Origin: Amanita rubescens
Taxonomy: Eukaryota > Basidiomycota > Agaricomycetes > Agaricales > Amanitaceae
Assembly (NCBI GenBank): GCA_015039365.1
Contig: WION01000012.1
Coordinates: 1-64,000 of the forward strand
DNA: 64,000 bases
Direction of reading: 5' to 3'
Shown: piece after piece, positions 32,061 to 43,382 of the stretch
Layout: the number at the start of each line of letters is the position of its first letter
How positions within the stretch are numbered: the first letter of the stretch is position 1
Notes under the pieces: generated by a model
The model's input: only the letters and a program-made list of their open reading frames with translations
Databases searched by the model: none
Told to the model about the DNA's origin: nothing
Translations under genes and position numbers: made by a program

Positions 32061-35000
32061 AAGGCTACTACGCACAAGTTTCTGGACATTGAAGCCAAGG
32101 ACAATGGATCTGAAGGTAAAGAAATTAGTGATGAATTGGACTGTGAGTCGATATTCACGAGGGTTTGGAAATTTGCAATACTGATTCCCAAAAGGGAGGA
32201 AGGGCTTCATTGACGACACACGGAGCGAGCTTTGGGAATGCAGATCTAGTGATGATGATACAGACTTTGATGATGACGGTAAGTTGACAGGCCCGATAAA
32301 TGTTGTCGTACAGAATTGATTATAAACCAGTGGCTGCTAGTAATGACTTTGAAAATGTCGAAGACTCCCAGGCTGGACAAGAAGCCTCGGTTGCAGCATC
32401 GGGTGGCAATGATAACTTTTGTTTGGACCATCGTATGGCAGCTGTGATCAATCGTTACGAATCCACTTCCTCGGGTAGCAGAAGTCAGGTCCCAAACTTT
32501 GTTGAGAATGAAAACATCAATGATTTGGCCAAACATTTCATGCGAATGCCTACAGCCGATGATCCTGATCTTTGGAGAGTTCGTGTGTGGGTGAGTTCAT
32601 TGAAATTTTGTTGCCGAATTAGTGCGGTATTAAAACATTGGGTAAGGAGGGAGCTGAAGAGGAATGCTTTTTTCTCCTCCATAGACGTCTGCAGGCTCAC
32701 AGTGATTGGGCCGTTTCGGTATTTCTGCCCCCAAATGGCAGACGCAGACAGTGGATCTGTGTGGAATCAACTTCTCGAGAAAATGTGGAGAGGCTCTGTT
32801 TGAACCTGTCCACTATTCCTCACCCACTGGAAATACTATTTGTACCAGCGGAGCAACGAGTCGAATGGATTGATTGGCACTATATGTCATCACCCATAAA
32901 GTCTCCGTCATGGGTGAGACTAAAGAGGATGTCAGAATTGCAGGACCTGGTAGAGAGGGATCTGGAATTTGACGAGAGACTATTGAGGTATGCAAATGAT
33001 CTAGCATACGTGAAAAAGACACTGGAGACTGGATTCCTCCTGATCTGTCTGGTTCCACGTCTGTTGCCCCCAATTGAGCGAGACATGTCTGTAGAGAAGG
33101 AACAGGGAGAGAAGGAACGGCAACGAAGAAAACGGGTCCCTCGACTCTTACATCCCAAAGCGCTGGGGGGTGCAAAAGAGACAATGGACATAGCACATCC
33201 ATTAGACCCAAATGTCTGGTGGGTACCAAAGAGAATTTATGAGCTGGATCGGGTTGCACGGTCACCTGGCGTGTACAAGCTGGCAAAACCGAAGAGCAAG
33301 AAAACATTGAGGGGAGGTGATTGCTATATGCCCCCTTTTGCATACTATCCAATCCCTGTCGAGGGCGTACATGCAGCTGGTGTGGTTCCCAGACTTGCCG
33401 AACTGAGGTTATTCACAGAGGGGATGACCATCGGTGCAAAGGAGTTGAAATTTCAAGCTCCAGATGCCGAATTCATACGGTGGACTTATGAAAATCACCA
33501 GGCTGCCCCTGTCGAAATCGGCCAAAAAGTGGAAGCCAATCTGAAAACTGGCATGATCCGGGCGGTCGTCGAGGGCATACGGTTTGAACAAGTTATTGTG
33601 CGCATGATGGAAACCGAGGAAGAAATAGAGGTGGAGGCCAGCCATGTCAGAAGGCACTATGATGTTGGTGATTGGGTGAAAGTCAATGCGTCGACTTGGA
33701 ACCTAGGCCGCGAAGGATGTGTGACGAATACCATTGATGATCATATTGACGTTTTCGATCACAGGACGAATGAGGAGGTGGGTACTATTTATATGAACAC
33801 GGTACGGTTGCATTAAACGAGAAACAGTTTGCTGTGAAATGTTGGCAAGTTGTTCCCTGGGACAGATTTAAATGCCAGACTGCTTGCAGGATCCAAGCCG
33901 GCGACATGGTGCAAGTGATTAATCCCTTATCGGAAAAGTATCACAAAACAGGGACAGTGTACAATGTGACGACCGCAGGGGTCGAGGTGACCGATGCCAC
34001 GAATACAAAGGCACGTCATGTTTCAGTGTTCCACTGCCACTTAACCAACAATTTTGTGTAGTTTACGGTGCCACCATGGTTTCTGGAGGTTGACAATGCA
34101 TCGCGCCTTCCAATGCGAGGTAGCCTATACAGGAATCATAGAACTAATGGTTCGTACGATCATCATTATGAGGAACTTGTCAACACATGGGTTGTGGTAT
34201 CCGGAAATCATGCAGAAAAGGGGCTATATGGAAGGATCAGAGCTCATCTAGGAAGGCAGATAATGTCTGTCGAGGCCAGCTCTGGATCTCGAGTGTTGAA
34301 CATACATGTTGACTTCCTGATCACAGCGTAAGTTTGTTATTTCTCGTGAACTTGTAGAGACCGATCTTTTAATTCATTTTAGAGAACAGGGTGGCCGTGA
34401 TTTACGGGAATATCACGTTGGTCGCTACCCAACTCCTGCGGGCGTCGGGTATGCAATTCCTAGTTTTATCAGGCAACCAGAGCCTAGTAAGGAAAAGACA
34501 CTAGTGCCAGCCTCAGATGGACCAGCTATAGACCCGGAAGACGATGCTCTGGTTGTCCAGACCTCAACTCAGTCTCTGGAATTAGGAACGGTGGATAACC
34601 AGGGAGGGTCTGTATCATCATCACCATTAGTGATGCCAATGATCTCCTACAAAAATCAAGGTATGTTTTCTCTGGTCCAACATCAGGGTATAGTGATGAG
34701 GTGTGAACAGTGCTTCCTGCCAACTGGCTTATGAAACACGAATTGGCCCTGACCAAACGCGTCTATGCCTATGTGCGGAACAGTGAACCAAATGCCTTCA
34801 ATGCTGAAGGCTTTGCGAAAGGGGTATATGAAGGGGATAGAGTTCTGGTTCTGTCTGGTGAAAAAGTGGATGCAATTGAAGTCCACGCCAGGAAGAGGAA
34901 AGTAATTATCCCAGGGTGGTTCCTGTTCCCGCAGATGCCAACTGGAAAGGGACAGGATGTAGTTGTTATAAGCGGAGACAGGGCAGGTGAAGTGTTCCTC

Positions 35001-35111
35001 ACACGAAAGCCCAAAGAAGATGGCTCGTTTCAACTGGGTCGTAGAGGCTTCTGTGGGTTACCATTGTGTACCTTGGAGCCAAGTAAATTGGCCAGATGTG
35101 ATCCAAAGTAG
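32061..35111 (+). CDS. Spt5-like transcription elongation factor (NGN and KOW domains)
   Basis: Eight exons join in frame: 32061-32142, 32195-32278, 32331-32590, 32647-33777, 33828-34025, 34062-34327, 34383-34660 and 34711-35111. Together they encode about 899 residues with no internal stop. Introns are 50-56 bp except one of 36 bp before 34062. Order: acidic N-terminus (DDDTDFDDD); NGN domain spanning LWRVRVW, CFFLLHRRLQAHSDWAVSVF and STSRENVERLC; a linker with DIAHPLDPNVWWVPKRIYEL; a GGDCYMPPFAYYPIPVEGVH block; then KOW-type modules (GQKVEANLKTGMIRAVVEG, YDVGDWVKVNAST, IQAGDMVQVINPLSEKYHKT, GDRVLVLSGEK and VVVISGDRAGEV). Canonical Spt5 clamps RNA polymerase II through NGN. Mushrooms carry expanded divergent Spt5-like genes, and this is one of them. 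The true start is not visible: the frame is open only from 32061, 130 bp from hAT-derived sequence, so the 5' end may be lost. Confidence 0.8.
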
Positions 35112-35837
35112 CCGAGAACAACATATATGTATATTATTATACAAGACCCGCCTACGCTGAGCTAATGAGATGATATGGTACATTATGTACATGTAACCAG
35201 TGATATATGATATATGATAGGTGACGAACTAAAGTAAGATCTGCATTCCCAATATCACTGCAACTTTAGGATAATATTCCCGTGTACACGAATTGCGAGG
35301 GTGAGAGAATAAGCCAGCGAGTCATTCCATCAGGAATTGATTCGTGTGGTAGAATTCTGCTTCTCAACGCCCGCTGTGTTCGTATGCGAAGGTAGACCTG
35401 TAAACATACATAAGTGAGTATGATCATCAGATGAGGCCATATGCGCTTACGTGTAGGTTGTCGCAGCCGCAGTATCTGTGTGTCTGAATTGGTTGTTGCG
35501 GATATCTCCCCAGAGCTACGAGTGAAGAAGGCCAGAATACTGTTCGCCGAGTGTATGTATAACTCACCGCATCGGGAACGCTACCAGTCATTGGAAAACC
35601 GAGTGGTTTCCTTGCAAAACCCAAGTAGCAGGGTGGGAGGCGGGCAACGGTGATGGTGGTCGAGAGCCATGAATAGTGAGTGCCTCGACGCTAAGCTAGC
35701 CTCTTGGTCGTTACGAACGTACTAAGCCGCAAATTGTTACTCGCCGTCGCCAACTCGCTATATGCGTATTAGTATTACTCACATATAGAACTATGTGTGC
35801 AGTTTACGTCGATCCGCACAGCTCCAGGAATCCATTT
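35112..35837. other. no supported gene
   Basis: Downstream flank of the Spt5-like gene, AT-rich near 35120-35230 with TATATGATATATGATAGGTG-type repeats that may include its terminator region. Short frames without motifs continue to the Copia remnant. Confidence 0.4.
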
Positions 35838-38800
35838 TCAAAAGTTGGTGGATGGGCGAAGAAGAAGGTAAGTTATGCCTAACGTTTCGGTCCGTTTCAG
35901 GTAACGCAATACACACTTAGCAGCTTTCCAATGGGCTTGGCCAGGCCTACTGATATAAACTGCTAGCTTCCGCACCGTGCAAGCGATATCCACTCGCGTC
36001 GCGATCGCAGGGAACATAAGGGAACCAACAAGTGATCCATAAAGCTCGCGGATTGGTGAGTCTTCAGGCAATTCGGGTTCGTCATCTAAATTGACAGACA
36101 AATCCATCGGCGTGGCGACAGGATTACAATCAGTCATGTCATACTTGGCGAGTAGATTATCGATCGGTACTGCGCCTGACTGATTTTCAATGTGCCACGT
36201 ATACGGTCGCGGTCTATCTCAATTCCGACAATCTTTTAGGTTCTCCCAAATCGGTAACCTCAAATACGGTCTTCAATTCCGTTTTCAACACCATGCTGTT
36301 ATGACTTCGTCAATTGCACGGATGTACGCGCACGGGTCGGCGTGGAGACGTGTAAAGCCCAGACCCTTCAATCGCGCGTCGAGTTCTTTGTTCCATTCTC
36401 GCCCGGCTTGCTTCAAGCCATATAAGGTTTTAATCAGTCGGCAAACCTTATCGGTCCCATCTTGGTAACCATCTGGTTGCCGCATATACACCTCTTCCTC
36501 AAGGTGTCCATTTAGGTAAGCACCCTTTACGTCCATCTGCGTAATCTCCATGTCAAAAGTGACAGCAAGCGATAGCATGAGTCGAATGGTTTCCATCCGG
36601 ATAACAGGAGCAAAAGTTTCGTAGAAGTCCATGCCCGGGATTTGAGAATATCCCTTGGCGACTAAACGTGCTTTGTATTTCTCGAGTACACCAGTCTTGG
36701 AATATTTCTTAAGGAAGACCCATTTGTTGCCAACAGGGTGTCGTCCTTCAGGTAAGTCAACAAGGTTCCACGTCCCCATCTTCCGCAGCTGTTCTAATTC
36801 TGTCTCGATAGCCCTTTCCCATTCTGGCCATTCGTCAGACCTCTTGGCCTCAGCTAGGGTTATCAGGTTCTCAGGAGCTAACCCGCTATCGTTAAAGGCT
36901 GCGTAGACGATTTCGGAATAAAGGGACTGTTCACTGCTGACAAAGGGATGACTAGACTTTGTACGTTGGCGTTTCTGTGCTCGCTTATCAGTGTCTTCTT
37001 CGTCTTCTTCTTCGTCTAGAGTCGCATGAGGTCGTTTAGGGATGCGGATGGTTAAAGGTCTGCTTTCTCTCTCTATCTCTGGTTCCTTCTCTGAAACATG
37101 TAGATCTGACGGTAATTCCCAAAGCGATTCGTTTTCACCCAGACACTCCCCCTCGAATTGCGGAGGGTTATCCGAATGAGGTAAGAAATGATAGTTACGA
37201 GAAATCTTGACTTGTCGAGTAGTAACGTCGAAATAGCGAATAGCGTGTGGACCTTCAAAACCAACAAAGATATGAATATCTCCTCTTGGATGAAGCTTAT
37301 CACGGCCGACGCCCTGGTTAAGAATGGATACGGGCGTTCCGAATTCCTGAAAAGAAGCAACATCCGGTTTCCCGGACCAACGCTCCAAAGGCGTTTAGTG
37401 TGACAAAGTTCTCGTATACGCACGATTGCGTAAATAACATGCATGAAGCACTGCAGTTCCCCATAAGATCTTGGGTAGCTTCTTCTCGCAAAGCATAGCA
37501 CGGATCAAGTCACCAAGAGTCCGATTGTAACGCTCAGCGGTACCGTTTTGTTGTGGAGAATAAGGTGCGGTCGGATCTAAGAGGATTCCGCGTTGATTAA
37601 GCCATGACTTGTCGCCTTCGGCAGAAGACCGAGATGTCGTTCGATAAAGGCAAGATATCCCTTTACCATTTCGGCAGCTTCTGACTTTTTGTTCAAAAGT
37701 TTGATCGTGCAGTGACGGGAATAATCGTCAATGAAAGTCATGTAGTAATGCGCACCATTTGTAGCATTAAAACGAGCTGGTCCCCATACATGATACATCA
37801 GTATGGGTAAGTTCTCCAGTGGAAGTAGTAGAACGAGTAGCTGACTTTGAGAAAGGATTTTCCGTTTGCTTTGCGCGCGCACAAGCTTCGCAGTCAAGTA
37901 ATTTCGAGGATTCATCAACATCAAAACCGTCGACGAGATTTCGGCGACGCAAATGCTGAAGGCCAGATACGGCAATATGCCCAAAGCGTTTATGCCATTC
38001 CATCCAAGAGTATTTCACGGGTTTTGGGACATTACTGAGTTCATGAGAGACTTTGACGTCCAAGAGAAATAAGGAGTTATCAAGTCTAGCAGTGGCAATC
38101 AAGCGTTCATTACCGTCGAAGAGAAAAGCACCAAAATTTGGTAGCGACGAAAGTATTGCCGCTTTCCACGAAGCGGCCGACAGAGAGAAGATTATCTGAA
38201 GCGCTAGGGACGTGTAACATGTCATTCAATGAAATTGTATGCGCCTCGCCATCTACGTGAGATGTTAAAATAACAGAGCCACATCCAACGGCTTTCACGC
38301 GTGCGTCTCCAACTCCAGTGATGGTTCTATCGATCTTTCGATAGACCATAAAGTATTTCTTCTCACTCGCAATATGCGAAGTGGTAGCAGTATCAGCTAG
38401 TCACGAACACGAATCATAACAGTGAATCGTCGTAGCATTAGCCTTAAGTACCATAGATTTTACATGCTCACTCGAATCACGAGAAGAAGATGAATGGGAG
38501 GAACTCGAGCTAACGTCCATCGACGCATTAGCTCGCGCTGCATTGCCATTTTAAGCTTCATTGTCTCGCTTGCGCTTCCGAGAATTCCCGGAGTTCCGAG
38601 AACTTCCGGTAGTCCAGCCTGACATAGAAGTTCCTCGTCGCCGATGACACACAGAACGCAGAATGTTGAACAGATTAATGGTAGACATAGAATTTCCGAA
38701 GCCTATGCCTTGCATTCCTTGGATAGAGTCGTGAAGGCATCCCATGAATCAGGCAACGATGCAAGTACGATCCCATTGAAGATATGATCATCCAATGAAT

Positions 38801-39130
38801 AGCTTACGTTTGGGAGCGTCGTACGCAGGCTATGCATCTCGTTGAGATGACGAAGGATGTCAGGTACATACTTAGAATTCGACGCCTGCATCCGATTCAT
38901 GTGTCGCAACGTATTGATGATCATCTGGTAGCTATGGGACTCATAAGCGTCACAGATACTGCGCCAGAAATGAGCAGATGTCGTGATGCTACTGATTCGC
39001 GGGGACTCGGTCCACTTGAACGAAGGCGAAAACGAAGTGACATGGTTGACGAAGTCAATTAATTTTGAAACCGCTTGGATAAATGTTCCGAGGCCGAACG
39101 AAGTGAAGGACTCGGTCTTATACCGATTAT
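35838..39130 (-). mobile_element. Ty1/Copia retrotransposon, degenerate, LTRs not identified
   Basis: All Copia parts occur in order on the minus strand. Gag (UBN2 type, 38700-39110) has FWRSICDAYESHSYQ and YSLDDHIFNGIVLASLPDSW. Protease-region sequence is at 38110-38350 (LNDMLHVPSASDNLLSVG). The GAG pre-integrase motif SWMEWHKRFGHIAVSGLQHL is near 37970-38020. Integrase pieces include YYMTFIDDYSRHCTIKLLNK (about 37740), and NGTAERYNRTLGDLIRAMLC is traceable near 37490-37560. Reverse transcriptase is at 36285-37388, and RNase H (CNPVATPMDLS, GSLMFPAIATRVDIA) at 35838-36137. At least six frame breaks and a deletion between RT and RNase H (36140-36300) make it dead. No long terminal repeats were found, so the outer limits are approximate. 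Confidence 0.85.
36285..37388 (-). pseudogene. Copia reverse transcriptase block
   Basis: Longest uninterrupted piece of the Copia element (368 codons, still open). RT motifs present: WNLVDLPEGRHPVGNKWVF, KARLVAKGYSQIPGMDFYET, FAPVIRMETIRLMLSLAV, MDVKGAYLNGHLEEEVYMRQ and VCRLIKTLYGLKQAGREWN. The catalytic YVDD box that should follow DPCAYIRAI is replaced by a frame break near 36290, so polymerase activity is lost. An acidic/basic linker (DEEEDEEDTDKRAQKRQRTK) precedes the RT, as in other fungal Copia polyproteins. Confidence 0.85.
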
Positions 39131-39246
39131 GTGAGCTCTCAAATCGCGTTTTTTCCTTTTTGGGAATAGTTAAACGCCGGTAAGTCCCGATAAACCTACT
39201 CCCCTTTTCTTATGCGGGTTGCTCGCCAGCGCTGCGTGCTCTCTTC

Positions 39247-39414
39247 TCGGATCCTCGTTGATCAGACGCATATGGTACGATAGGTCGTAGAATGTTTGGT
39301 GACTGAGGGAGAAAAGAACTCGCGCTATCTTCTCGGATCCTCGTTGATCAGACGCATATGGTACGATACGTCGTAGAACGTTTGGTGACTGACGGAAAAA
39401 AGAACTCTCTGCGT
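39247..39414 (+). repeat. 84-bp tandem duplication
   Basis: Two adjacent units of 84 bp, each with TCTTCTCGGATCCTCGTTGA, CAGACGCATATGGTACGATA and GTTTGGTGACTGA, differ at only a handful of positions. It lies just upstream of the Copia gag (minus orientation), so it could be an enhancer-like duplication in a lost LTR or leader. That link is inferred from position only. Confidence 0.75.
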
Positions 39415-39697
39415 TCATCGCACACTTTATGCTACTCCTCAAACACTATCACTCTCTCTATTGTTACCTACCCCACTATTTTCTCACTTCTTATGGCGTT
39501 ACCCCGCTACTTGTACAGTTCTCTCACTTCTTATGGTTTTTGTGACCACAATTGGAACGATCTTTTTTTCTATTTTGAACTGCTTTGCTAGGTCACGAAA
39601 CCACTCTCATCAGAGACGTCGAGCTCTGTTAGTGATGTGCCTTAGTTGTAGCTGAATATAAGCTGAATGCCGTTCGTGACCCTGCTTTCGTATGGGG

Positions 39698-39709
39698 TTA
39701 GGGTTAGGG
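39698..39709 (+). repeat. interstitial telomere-like repeat
   Basis: TTAGGGTTAGGG, two units of the common fungal telomere repeat. A second near-copy (TTAGGGTTAGG) is at 42451-42461. Two units can occur by chance in 64 kb, so these are weak evidence for telomeric origin. Confidence 0.4.
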
Positions 39710-40056
39710 CGTTCAACTTCGTTGGGTCACAAATAGAAACACGTCGACACTTACCTTAAGTCCACTCAAGACATTGTCTTCGACTACAAAGCTAAAAGTT
39801 GGTATGTATTATTAACTTTTACATTCCATTAACCAAATCATGATCTACGATGAGTTTCTTTCTAGGCGTGTTCAAATGTCAATATTTTGCTTATGAACGA
39901 CGTCAACTTACATTATACCCTCCTAGTTCATGACTCGTTCGGAAGAAGGAAGAGTTAATAGAAATAAGAAAGCAAAATTACGATGGAAGAGGAATAAGAA
40001 GACATCAGATGTTGTGAGAAATGATGTTGTGAAAAAGAAACGACGACGATCTGGTT

Positions 40057-41226
40057 TGTGTTTAAGTCTTTGGCCGAATTACGCTTGACATCGATAAACA
40101 GATCGTCCAAGGGGCCGTCGATCGAAAGAGGCTAGACACCGACGTTTCCTCCGTCGGATCCATTTTCGGAATACAGCGAGGCTTGTTGCTGAATATCGCA
40201 CGTGTATGTTTTGAGTTTAGCGTCAGCATATTCAAAGCTTGTTTAACAACCATCTCAGTGTATCATCATTGTTCCGCGATACCACGCGATTTCTTAACCC
40301 GCAAGTCTAAGAGTGTTGTTGAACATACAATTCGAACAAAATATGGGAAAAGTAAACACTCCATCTATAGCACAGGCAACATCCACGTTTCCTGTCCCTC
40401 ATACGCAAAAACTGTTCTATTCAAAACACCTCGATTTAGCTTGGTTTCGAGAGCAAAACTTTCCACGCTGTCAACTTTACGTTTCACCTTCCCCGATTTT
40501 TTGGTCAAACAATTTGGAAACGTAATAACCGATGGCCAGATGAAACAGCTAATCACCAAATGGCAGGCTTTTATTGATACAGGAGTAAGACCAAAGGGAA
40601 AGAAACATAAAACTCGTTCAATGACAGCCGCTTTCCATTTTGGCGTTTGGAGACGTTATAAGAAGATTCCCTTCATCACGAGCGATACCAAATCCGACAA
40701 CTGCAATATTCAGGCCGCGTTGGATGGTTTTTTAACCATGTTACGCAACCGTGTCGCGTCTAAAATCGCCACCTTCACCAAATACTATTCTCCAAATGTC
40801 TGGAAAGTTCAATCAAAGTTCGTCCACTTCTATATACTTTTAACTTATCAAATTCATATTTTATTAAGTATCCCTCGGTTTCTTTCAATATTTGAAGATA
40901 TAGCTGCTATGTCTGCAATTGATTTTGAAGGCGCGTTCACAACCGTCGCGGTTCTGGAAGGCAGTTCTGAAAGAATACACATTGATGCCAACGACCACGG
41001 TATAACATGGATTCTACCATTGGGAAAGTGGACTGGAGGAACATTAGTCTTTCCTCAATTGAAGATGAAGATAGATGTGTATCCCGGTCAACTACTTGGT
41101 TTCAGTGCTAATATTCTTGCTCATTTTTGCATGCCTGTGACTTCCGGTCGTAGGATTGTTATCACTCTGTTCACATGTAAGAACGTTTTGTTTGATTCGA
41201 TAGTGTTCTCCAAATTAGGATACTAA
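40057..41226 (+). CDS. TET/JBP-like Fe(II)/2-oxoglutarate dioxygenase
   Basis: The catalytic core is near the C-terminus: FTTVAVLEGSSERIHIDAND supplies the HxD iron ligands (His and Asp in HID), WTGGTLVFPQLKMKIDVYPG forms the barrel, LAHFC gives the distal His ligand, and TSGRRIVITLF supplies the 2-oxoglutarate-binding Arg. In the open frame starting 40183 these are about His266, Asp268, His314 and Arg324. This spacing and the GG...PQL motif match the fungal TET/JBP family, which oxidises 5-methylcytosine and is linked to KDZ transposons in basidiomycetes. Probable introns are about 40202-40256 and 40819-40869 (51 bp, in frame, so it can be read through). The upstream exon (40060-40201) reads DIDKQIVQGAVDRKRLDTDV. 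The exact start is unresolved. No KDZ transposase is visible within 10 kb. It could instead be another DSBH oxygenase, but the core motifs are intact. Confidence 0.65.
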
Positions 41227-41359
41227 GACTCTTTGATTGCTAGTATATATCGCTTCCTATATAAATATTACACCTTATCACTTCATTGAATGTTATGGCG
41301 CATCAGCTTACAATTTATAAGTTTATACGTTCAAGTCCAGGTGCTTGCATCGACTACAC

Positions 41360-42200
41360 TCATCCGCCGGGCATTGTCGATACACTCAACCGCACCAGTG
41401 TTGTCCGATTCGGGACCAACAAGAGATGGAAGCGGCCTTTAGTTGATGTTGGCGGTAAAAACTGCGAAGAATGAGACATTGAAAGGAGACACGAAAAGTA
41501 ACGAACCTCAAAAGCCTTATCCACAAACCGTTCCGCAGCAACGACCGCAACGCGGCTCACATCCTGCCCACGTTCGCGCGCTCGCAGCAACGCCCGTCTC
41601 CATTCTTCGATCAAGTCTCCTCCATCCACTCCTTCGATTCTTATACCTTCATCTACGAAAATGTCTATATATTACTTAAATATTAAACGAACACAACTCA
41701 CCCTTACCCAACTTAAACAAGACAAGGAACAGCGCATACCGTTCGACGGCGTTCTCGCCCAGTGCGCCAACGTTTAACGCAATCAAATGCCATTCACCTG
41801 CATCTTGCACCACTTAGTACTTTCAGATCGCCATCCACACTCGACCCAAAACCACATACCTCTACCACTCTCAGGTGCGCCTCCCGGATGATCGCGCGCA
41901 TCTACTCTCTCCACAGCCAGCGTCGTGTACATCCTTTGACTCTGTACCAGTTCCTCTTTCTGGTACCGCAACCTGTCAGCAAGCAAGTCAGGCTGCACGA
42001 GGGACGGGGGCCTCCAGGATGGCAATTGCGGTGTTTAGTTATATCACGCGTGACGCGCGACAGAAGAGTATGGGCGGTGAACTCGTATTGTTTTTGAGTC
42101 GGCCATTCGATGAGAGGACGAGAAGGCATATCTGCGATAGGGCAAGACAACGAGCTGTTTTCTCCTTCAGTCGCCAATCGTTCTACGACCGAGCGTCAAC
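41360..42200 (-). CDS. unidentified spliced gene or fragment
   Basis: Minus-strand exons read downward: SRPLIEWPTQKQYEFTAHTL then LLSR (about 42060-42150); an intron with CTAAAC branch-like sequence (about 41998-42058); DLLADRLRYQKEELVQSQRM and YTTLAVERVDARDHPGG (41870-41995); a gap; GALGENAVERYALFLVLFKL (41705-41770); an intron to 41660; IEEWRRALLRARERGQDVSR and VVAAERFVDKAFE (41510-41650); an intron; and PPTSTKGRFHLLLVPNRTTL (about 41390-41460). The text looks like one helical, charged protein with canonical short introns. I cannot name the family. Ends are unresolved, and the C-terminal exon runs out near 41360. Confidence 0.4.
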
Positions 42201-43049
42201 CTTATGATATTTGCTCACGGTAACACTCGACATTGCTGATCTGATCTTGTCTATGACTAGTATCCATCTTTGAACGGCGGTCAGCGAGATTGTGGACGCA
42301 GGGTGGTTCTAAGGGGCATGAGTGATAAAGCCAAAGTGTTGTGAGTGGTTGTCGCCTGCGCATTAGTGGCCTGAGCTGTCGTTGTTGCTGGATCCAGAGG
42401 AACAAGAGATGGTGTCGCGAACGAGCAACCACTTGAGGGGCATTGTATGGTTAGGGTTAGGTCGACGGCTGATAGAAAATTTCGTATGTGTAAATGTAAT
42501 GCAACGGGGTTGTTAGATACCGATCAGACACATTGCTGTGTTGTTCGGGGTCCTCATGTTTCTCGAAGTTTGATCGGACGCGTTCACTGAAACCGCATCC
42601 AGAACGTGAGGAGGACAAAGAGAAACGTGAGAATGATTCGAGTACTTTTTCTTGTCAGATTACATAAGAAATTTAACTTAGAGATCTATATTGTCCAAGG
42701 ACGAGCAACCGCTTCAGCAACTGCATCATTCTTCACCTTCTTCGCTCGCCCTGTCGTTTCGCTGATTCTCTGAGTTATCATCATCAATATGTTGCGCGAA
42801 GATGGACAAAAATCGGAATTGTTCAAAAAAAGTGCGTGATCGTCATTGATTGGCCACGCGTGGCCATGCATTACACTCATTTTCCCACTTTTCTGTGTCC
42901 CATGCGTTCCCATGCATGTTAATGAACCCATCCAAAAATTAGTGCGTGATAATTCATTGACCCTTCCAAATCCCCAAATTATGCTGCTCGTTGCCCACTC
43001 GTGGCTAACGTGTTGGTCACGCATGGCCACTGCATTACCATGTACTCCC
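42201..43049. other. no supported gene; short direct repeats
   Basis: Contains the TTAGGGTTAGG site at 42451 and a locally duplicated phrase: CCACGCGTGGCCATGCATTA (42851-42876) recurs degenerately as TCACGCATGGCCACTGCATTA (43017-43040), and AAAAATTAGTGCGTGAT (42933) echoes AAAAAGTGCGTGATCG (42826). Frames up to 115 codons have no motifs. Confidence 0.4.
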
Positions 43050-43382
43050 TGAGGCTGGTTATATCCAGCACCGGTTGGTTAAGGTCCTGGATGGCCTTTT
43101 GCGGTTTGCTATGATGGCACCGTGCGCAAATCGCTTGGCGATGACATCCGGTTTGCTTGCGGAGAGGGCGGGATGGACGTCAGCCCCGATCGCCGCACCG
43201 CACCCACGCCCGTTACCCAAACCGCATTGCAGGACCAGAGAATGAGGTTGGAAAGAAGACGAAGGAAGAGAAGAAGGCATAGAAGAGCAACAAACAGAGC
43301 GAGAGACGGCGCTTCTGCAGCTACGGCACCAGTTCACAACTTTGGATTTCTCCCCTCCGAACTCAGGACGCGTCGTCGCAGT
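43050..43382. repeat. segment shared inverted with 11220-11340 and 12350-12465
   Basis: Bases 43050-43165 match 12350-12465 inverted (AACCGGTTGGTT, GGCACCGTGCGCAAATCG). Bases 43230-43370 match 11220-11345 inverted (GAAGGCATAGAAGAGCAACA). So two pieces that are 1 kb apart near 12 kb are adjacent here, with a different order. Confidence 0.6.

Noticed and set aside
31816..32184. 122-codon plus frame as the first exon of the Spt5-like gene
   Set aside because: It starts in hAT-type subterminal repeats and is in a different frame from the acidic N-terminus that joins through the 32143-32194 intron.
40183..41226. Treating the whole 347-codon frame as one exon
   Set aside because: Residues around 211-230 are AT-rich and hydrophobic, and are bounded by a plausible 51-bp in-frame intron. 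The start also lies in what looks like an intron, so a spliced model is preferred.
39698..42461. True telomere or subtelomere boundary at the TTAGGG doublets
   Set aside because: Only two units each, separated by ordinary sequence and in the same direction. Chance or a short insertion is as likely.
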